This document shows positions 56,595-64,000 of a stretch of 64,000 nucleotides of DNA, piece after piece (the first letter of the stretch is position 1; the number at the start of each line of letters is the position of its first letter). The notes beneath the pieces were generated by a model. The model searched no databases, was not told the DNA's origin, and saw only the letters and a program-made list of their open reading frames with translations. This DNA comes from Echinococcus granulosus (Eukaryota > Platyhelminthes > Cestoda > Cyclophyllidea > Taeniidae). The stretch covers positions 1,916,364 to 1,980,363 of the forward strand of contig NW_020170387.1 in assembly GCF_000524195.1 (NCBI RefSeq). The letters run 5' to 3'. A program made the translations under genes and the position numbers.

Positions 56595-59500
56595 ACAAAT
56601 TCAGTGTCTATACGAGAGTGGAGGCATCACAAAACCACGTGATTGCTCTCAAATCTTCGCAAAATGCCCTTTTTTCTCGAGCGTGCAAGCAGCTCTAGCT
56701 AAGGGATTGGGTATATTTCATATGTATGGACTGATACACGAAATGTAATTAGCTGCCTTTGCACTTGAAGATCATGTGTGGGGTTGTTGTGTAAATCCTT
56801 GTCGGGAGAATTAGGTTCTATTGCACGATGTGTACGAAATATGCTGTGCTAATTACATATACTAGATACAGCGTGGAATACAATTCGTGATACTTGTCTT
56901 AACCAAATTGTTTTATGTTAGCGTGCTACAATGAGAATGCACTGCCTTGCCATCTGTTCGTCCCGCCTCTTTTCTCATTTGTTCTACTTACTTTGACGAG
57001 CATGCGTGTTTTTCCCTAAAACGTATTTGCACAATTCGCGTTAGTTTAATGAGATCCCTTCACTGTTTTTGGTCGTTATGGTATTGTCTATATGTAAATT
57101 AATTGTGATGAATGCAAGCTTTTTAAATCATTTATGATAATGATGCACATTTCGACTAATCGCATTAAAAATAAGTACCAGAGACCATCGAATATCCGCA
57201 ATGTTTGTTACAACAACGTCGAGGCGCTTTTGAACTACAACTAACCTGACTGGATGAAATATGCGAATAGTCTAGTCCGTGCATTGGTTGTGGAACAAAA
57301 TTATACACTTATTTGAATGAATGCAGCATTTTATTCCCCCGTTGATAAAATGTTGGGATAAAACCCAAACTCAACAGATGCCTTCCCCTTCCCTGACATA
57401 AAATTAGTAACTGGGGATGCTTCATCCATTTCCCATCAAATTAGGCATTTCTAACAAATTAAGGCAACAATCCCCCTTGATTTATTAAACGGAAGTCCTA
57501 GGGCCCAGCTGCTGAAGAGATGGTTAGTTATTTTCACCTCAATGGTTAATCCTGGTTTATGCTAACTTTCTCGGTAAGGTATGCATCAGGCTTCAGTTAT
57601 AGTTACGGCTCATAAACGCCGAAGGTCCACCGTGGAAAATGATGCACAAGCAGTTATAAGCCTAGTCTGGTGATTGCTATAATACAAGCATCTCCGGATG
57701 GGTTTGTGCATACCTTCTCTGGATCACACAAGCAGTTTCATTTTTATTAGTTGAGCTTCTTTATTCGTGACCGGTCAGATGATCATTTTAAATTCATAAA
57801 TGGGAGCTCAATGTACGGTGGTGGAGCATCGCTTCATTGCGCTAAATTTGAGATTTCAACTAATTACATTGGGGCAACTCAACAACTTTTTCATAAAAAT
57901 TCTCATCTTACGTATTTGTAAAATTGTCCAAATGTCGAAAATTTTTGGCTATTTAAGTTGCATTAATGTGTTGCGGTAGTACCTCCAGTTAGGCGCCGCA
58001 TTGCGCCCACCTTAGCTCGCCACCCTTTGATGCAGTGAATTGAATGAAAGTGGACTTAGTTTTTTCTTTGCATTGACTGAAGAGCATCATTGTGAGCAGA
58101 TCTACGGGTTTCCAATGGGTTAGTGAAAAATTCTGCTATGTGAAATTTATTGCTGTTTTTACAGTGGTATATTATTGTGTTTGGTTGAGGTGCTTGTACT
58201 TAAATTAATTTAGTAAAGTTAGTTGCCACTCCCATGCTAAGGCATTTTTCGTCAGTCAAAGTCGGATACTAGGCTATGTTAGAAATGTGGCGCACTACCG
58301 GAGTTTCAGTAAAATACTTTTAATTTTCTGAGCTACTGCAAATAGTCATAATAGGCTTACTTTTCCTGCTAGTTCTTCTATGCAACGATTTGACTCAAGT
58401 TTATGTATTTCCAAAGCAATATCTTCAGCCTCATTCGGAGCGCTTGTTTCACGAATTGGGGCCACCAGTGAAAATAAGCCATCTTAAACCTGTTTGAGAT
58501 GTGTGAAGTAGAATCCCCTTAGTACCAAATTCCCACGGAACAATAGTTTCGCACGTGTTTTATTCACATTTTAAAATAGTGGGCATGGTTAAATTTAATG
58601 CTGTATTTACTTTTACCAGCATAACGCAGTCATCTTCGTTGACTAGGTCAGAAAGTGCTAAAAATCGTGCCGGAGTGGATATCATCGGCTCCTAAAGAGG
58701 ATACGTACCCCAATGTGCCTAACCAGCAATATCCGTATCCCTTTAGTAGTCGCTGCGCAGTTAAGCATGTCGTCGACCAACTCGTCGACTCGTTCTAAGG
58801 ACCTGAAGGTCACAATGGAAGAGTTAAACGCTGAGCCTATCGCATAAGAGTGCTGCATCTCTCTAATTCGTGCTACATATGATGCTGTTTACACATTTGT
58901 GTATCAATTCAAATATCTGTAAACTCAAACCAGCATTTGATGATGCATAACCAATTAATAAAGCACTTCAGAATTTTCCTCAACTAGATATTTGAAGTCT
59001 TATGTATAAACATCCTAGATACACGTATATACAAAAGGATCCGTGATTTAAATTGCAAATTCGATACCTGAGCAATGAATTAGTGACTTGCAGATATTTA
59101 CTATCAGATTTATATCGCAACTGCCACTGTGGCAGCAAGGCAGGCTGGCTTTTGTTACTTACAAAACAGGGTTTGCCCAACTTCCGACTTCATTCCCCTT
59201 CCCCAAACTCGACTTCATTGCCTCTAGGGTTGTTTTAACCAACAACACCGTGACCTGTAGTCGTCGTTATTTGCGCTTTTTGGACATGCAATTTTGGTTT
59301 TCAGGCACAGTTTAGTGTAGCATTACCGCAGTATTTGGCAAGTGAGCGTGCCAGGCACAACCAGTGTCCTTTACTTCTGGTCGACAGTCATTTCATCAGA
59401 CATAAATCAAATTTTAAGTGTAGATCAAAGCTGATACGGGTAGCGTTTGTTTACCGGTGCTGCTTACGTATTTACCGTGAAAGTGATAGTCTAAGGGTCT

Positions 59501-60359
59501 TAGTACTTAGCCGTGGCAAAATATCATTAATGAGAAATTAATCTTGGATACACGCTGATGGGCAATTATTTAGCAAATCTAACAAACAAAGAATGTGATC
59601 TACGCAAGTGTATTGGTCCACTGTTACTATCTTGTAGTAAAAAAGCGAGTTTGTCTTACATACGGATTGGAGATTACTTGTACATCCTCTCAAACCAATT
59701 GGTGTCTCACTTTAAAATGAGTGACTATAAACCGGTGTTAGCTCCAAAAAAATAAGTGGCGTCCCAAGTAATGGGAAGTAGTGTATGTGATATAATTACA
59801 ATGTAGCAACGCTTTAATGGAAACTTGACTTCACTTTATTTTATGCGTGGTCCATGTAAGAAGCGGACTGATGTTCCTGTAGAGGTCGAAATGAGCAGGC
59901 TACCAGGTATTTACGGTTGATTCCATGCCATTATTTTTATGCAAAACGGTAAAAGCGCTAAAGGTGAATTCACAACCACCTCAAACGCAACTCTGACAAA
60001 CAAACTCAACTTGGCCTCATGTCAATTACTGGGGTCTTAAGACAGGAGCCGCTACCATTTCTACTTCGCACAGGATCTGCTCTTACTGATAATTCATCAA
60101 GGCTTATTTATCAGCATTTGGAAACTTCCTATCTACATTTATGTCTTAGAATGCATTTATCTCGCATGCTTTGCTTGCTTTACAACTCAGAGGGATAATC
60201 CACGACTTATTAGATGACTGTGCTGGAGGAGAGAAGGTCTCAATTTGGCTAAATATTGGTGCGGTGGGCTGGTTCTGGGTAATTCTACGTAGACAATTGC
60301 AGCCACCGGAACTGTACATTCGCCTACTTAACTTGCTCTTCATAGATTTGTCAACTGGA

Positions 60360-61020
60360 TCTGTCACCAACCCACACCCTTTACCAAGACCCCCATCACG
60401 TGATCACTGTCTAAAAGTCAGGTCAGTTAACGTGCGTGACTCAGGCTCGCATGTGGCCCGTGGTATGGGGTGTTCACATACAGGGGAAAGAGCTTCGCAC
60501 TAGTGCAAATCCCGCTTAATCCAGTGCTCGACTTAAAAACTAGATTTTCCTCATTCAGTCTCAGGTAGTGGGAATACCCTACCCCATACCACTCCCCTCA
60601 GGCACAATCTCACGTCCATGTGCTGTCGCGCTTGCTGTTACCGAGGCCCTCCCCGCATCACACCAAAACACATTGCACCAGACCACATCACATGGTACCG
60701 CGTCGTGCCCAATCTACAGGAGCTAGGTGGCCTTAACAACACCGCCACTGGACCGCGCTTGCTCTCATCGCTGCAAAGCGTTAGCAACTCTGCTACCCAG
60801 GCAGCTGAGTTCGGCCTTCGTCTGCACCTGGACCTTCATCTCCAACTTCGAGCACACACAGACATCCAGCCTAAACAGAATCGCAGTGTTGACGCTTCGC
60901 CGTGTGGAGTGAAAGACTGTAGTACCTTTGCGATTGAGATTGAATCCAGGTCGAGAACCCGCAATTCACTAGCGCTCCATTGCATTAGCCACTTGACCGT
61001 GGCGTCACGCCTCATTTGTT
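60360..61020. other. GC-richer block A in unit, copy 2
   Basis: Same block as 50000-50660; the inverted-repeat arms are at 60460-60471 and 60581-60592. Confidence 0.4.
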
Positions 61021-62088
61021 AATGCTTTCGCAGGCAAAACTTGTGATTCATTCCTCCTGTGCATCTGTTTCCATTTGATCCAAACCTCTCCCCATTCTTC
61101 TGAGGCGGTGTAGGACCTTTGAAATGCCTGCATAAAGTACCCGATATGGATGATTAGTGTAATCAATTAGGTCAATGACATTGCCTTGATGGCTTTTTAC
61201 TCACCATCATGGAGTTCGGTGAATTAATACATGCACTTAAAGACAGGTGGTTCGTGGCTTTTGGCAACTAGTTCATTTAAAAAATAGTATTAAGTATTTT
61301 TTTCCTCTGTGTATTCACATGCAAGGGCACAATTCGACTCGGACTGTGCACTGTCTTTGGATAGCAGACGCCACAAATCCTATTTATCGGATTTCTAGCT
61401 TGCTTCATTTATTCTCTTTTTGGAATTTAAATTCCGGGACATCCCCTTAATTGACAGGTTATATCGATTGGGAACTCTCCGCCCAACAGCATGTATTGCT
61501 TATGCGTTGGAATTCCATCGGTCCGCTCACAGATGGCCGACGTCTCGAGAACGCTACGTCCCATCCCGATGCTTTACCAAACATTTTCCAATTCAACCGT
61601 ATTCGACAACGAACACTTTTAGGACTAAGTCTGAACTCTCAGAACAAACGCCCCGTCCGGCTACTGCGACGTTGTTGCGGAAATAACACCGACATACCCG
61701 ATAGCATGTGACCCAAGGTGCATTAGAATGTACCAACCGTTGGACCTGTCCAACTCTAGGTCGCACCAGCGACTATACCAGATGCCCGCCAAACAGGGGC
61801 CGTCGACTACTGGCAAGGGCATGCCTACTGCAAATGCCTAGACTCCTTCGGGAACTACCCCCGACACCGCATCATACCGTAACTCACGCCCACAATCCAG
61901 GATCATGACCAGAGACACCGCGCAAGCAACTACACCACCATCCGTACAGTACCCAAACCTACTACTTAAAACGCCATCCAGAACCAGCCATGCCCACCAC
62001 ACCCCACCTCGGCAGATAACAAGACAATCGAAATGATGAATCCCTTTTATGTCGAATAGAATAACAATATGAAAGATTGGAATTATGT

Positions 62089-62253
62089 TTACTTCGATTC
62101 CGAACAGCACTTCTTACAGCAACTGCAAGGGCACAGGACGCAGGCACAGTTGCCAGGCTCGCAGGAGCAGCCCTTTTTGGTCTTGCAACCGTCACAGCAC
62201 TTGCAGTCAGCAGGATCGCAGCACCCACCCTCGCAGCACGACCCACCAGCCAT
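62089..62253 (-). CDS. Metallothionein-like cysteine-rich protein, copy 2
   Basis: The second, apparently identical copy: 54 residues, 18 cysteines, intact start (62253-62251) and stop, with the same upstream TATA box and metal-response element. Both copies therefore look able to be expressed. No amino-acid or silent difference from 51729-51893 was seen, so there is no sign of divergence since duplication. Confidence 0.88.
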   Translation of the reverse strand: MAGGSCCEGGCCDPADCKCCDGCKTKKGCSCEPGNCACVLCPCSCCKKCCSESK

Positions 62254-62300
62254 CCCTTTTTCCAACGTCGACAAGCACAGCGGATGCTGGATACTTCAGT

Positions 62301-62307
62301 ATTTATA
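62301..62307 (-). promoter_or_regulatory. TATA box of metallothionein, copy 2
   Basis: Same as 51941-51947, in unit 2. Confidence 0.6.
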
Positions 62308-62388
62308 TGCTCAATGAAGGCTTTCCCATTGCAATGGTGTTTCACATAGTAAATGCGCCTGCGCCGGCTCTAGGCTTTCACATATGCC

Positions 62389-62395
62389 GTGCGCA
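62389..62395 (-). promoter_or_regulatory. Candidate metal-response element, copy 2
   Basis: Same as 52029-52035, in unit 2. Confidence 0.4.
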
Positions 62396-63696
62396 TTACC
62401 TACACCCCATTGGTCACAACGATTTTAGCTGGTTTACTTCTAATTTTCATTGGTTAGGAAGGTGTGCTACTGCTTCGTCTCGCGTCGGTCAAACACATAT
62501 ACGAACAACAACCGAAGTGCTTTATGTCCACGATTTACTGCTTTTAAGTCGCGCCTTTTGACTTCATCAAATTTTTTATCCATAGCTGGTTTTAATTTTA
62601 GAGACATTCTCTATGTTCCTGGAGGTTTTATTTTTCCGGCAAATTTAACCTATTGCTGTGGTTTTCATATGCGGATCCTAGGTGTCGTGTTCGATGGGTT
62701 TTTCCTTTTTTAATATGAGTCCTGGGTTAGAAACCAATGTGGTTTCAATCCCGCTATTAAGACTAAGGCTTTAAATCGTAGTTTTCATAGGCAGTGTGTG
62801 ATCCATTTTGATGGTCAGATTGCATCTTAGAATGGCTCCTTTTTCCATTCGATTGCCTCTTTTACAGTTAGTTTATTTCACCAACAGAGATGATAACTGG
62901 AAAAAATAAATTGCGAAGGAACAAATTTGCAGGACTAACTAGAGGGAAGTGGTGAAAGTGCATGATTTACAGCTCCAAATACAAGATTTTTCAATTCATT
63001 ACTTTGAATCTGAATACAACCCGTTCCTTACAAATGTGCTTCAGCAAATTGTAAAAATGTGGACAAATTTGATTTAGGGTTGAGGAATTTGCCAATAGGA
63101 TTTCCAGAACAAACGTTGCAATTAATTAGGCGTTTCAAAGGCTCATGCACAATTTTGGATTGCGAACCAAAAGGGTCAGCGTTCGGAGGAATAGTTTCAC
63201 ATAGTTTCAGTTTCTAGATGTGAAACAACTGCGGCAGTATTTGCCTCGGTAACGTGCTTTGATAGAGAACACTACGTGACTGTGATGTGGCGTATTTGGT
63301 GCATTAGTGGACATCCACAACCTAAAAGTTTATCATCACGAGTTTACTTGCTCCTCGAAAGTGCCTTATTCCGTCCACTTGTCATGAATACCATTTAGCT
63401 AGTTTAGCAATATTTCAACCACCGTGGCTGCTTAGCTTTAAAATGTTGTGTTCAAATGCTTTGGTAAAGAAGGAATATATATTTCTAGCGGCCGACCAAA
63501 AAACCTTGTACATAGGGTTGTACATAGTGTTATATGGCTGCCAAGTGCACACGGGAGCCTCAATCAGATCACAGTGAAAAGCATAGAACTAAAATTTGTT
63601 TACCGATTTTTCAGTTTACTGGAGCGCACTAAAGTACAAGAGTAGAACAGGTCAAGATTTTACCAACCAAAAAATCTAACGCAGAGGTAAAACCAA

Positions 63697-63950
63697 GGAA
63701 AGTTAATTAAAACAAGTGTGAAACACATGGAAGGGGAAAAAGGATAAAGAATGAAAAATAGTATTGAAAATAAGAAAAAAAACAGGGAAACCTAAGAAGA
63801 CGAAGGGAAAGGGCAATAGGTAAAAGGAAAAATAGAGTAAAAAAAAGAGGAAAACTAAGGTAAACGCGAAAAAAGGAGGAAGGCAATAGGTTGGAGAAAA
63901 AAATTAATAAAATAAGGGAAAATATAGGATAAAAGGGAAAAGAGGAAATT
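63697..63950. repeat. Purine-rich tract at the right end of copy 2
   Basis: Same tract as 53337-53590, ending 50 bases before the window edge. Confidence 0.8.
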
Positions 63951-64000
63951 TGGCTGCTGCAGAAAGCACCACGTTAACGTCGAAAGCGGAATTGAAAATA

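Larger units (their letters stand above)
53641..64000. repeat. Tandem unit, copy 2 (10,360 bp)
   Basis: A head-to-tail second copy of 43281-53640. I saw no substitution or indel on comparing aligned lines. It ends at the last base of the window, so whether more copies or unique DNA follow cannot be seen. Confidence 0.97.

Noticed and set aside
1..64000. CRISPR arrays, insertion sequences, phage genes, reverse transcriptase
   Set aside because: No regularly spaced short repeats and no transposase or reverse-transcriptase motif were seen. The window is eukaryotic.

Overview
The window looks like nuclear DNA of an animal with an AT-rich genome. GT-AG introns interrupt clearly metazoan genes: a protocadherin, a TMEM245/AI-2E-family membrane protein and the ESCRT-III subunit CHMP3/VPS24. 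Intron style, AT-rich spacers, acceptor-like AGs just before start codons and a tiny 18-cysteine metallothionein-like gene fit a flatworm, perhaps a tapeworm. That taxonomic placement is inference, not shown by the sequence. There is no bacterial-style operon, CRISPR array, rRNA or convincing tRNA.

Layout: (1) 1-1721, minus strand, the 5' exon of a protocadherin (signal peptide plus four cadherin repeats), cut by the window edge. (2) 1722-14904, about 13 kb with no gene I can support. (3) 14905-38789, minus strand, one 24-kb gene for a TMEM245 orthologue. I rebuilt it as 12 exons whose splice phases all agree (about 911 residues). Exon 2 and the 5' edge of exon 3 are tentative. Introns range from 75 bp to 9 kb. 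(4) 38790-41271, intergenic, between divergently transcribed TMEM245 and CHMP3. (5) 41272-42744, plus strand, CHMP3 in two exons (216 residues). (6) 43281-64000, two head-to-tail copies of a 10,360-bp unit (43281-53640 and 53641-64000) in which I see no difference. Each copy carries one intact metallothionein-like gene on the minus strand with a TATA box and one metal-response-element match, a perfect RFX X-box, several short inverted repeats near its left edge, GC-richer blocks, and a purine-rich tract next to its right edge.

The tandem unit is the most striking feature. If real, it is a very recent segmental duplication that doubles a metal-binding gene, a common route to metal tolerance in other organisms. 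If not, it is an assembly artefact. Two facts keep the artefact reading open: the copies appear identical over 10 kb of mostly non-coding DNA, and the second copy ends exactly at the last base of the window.
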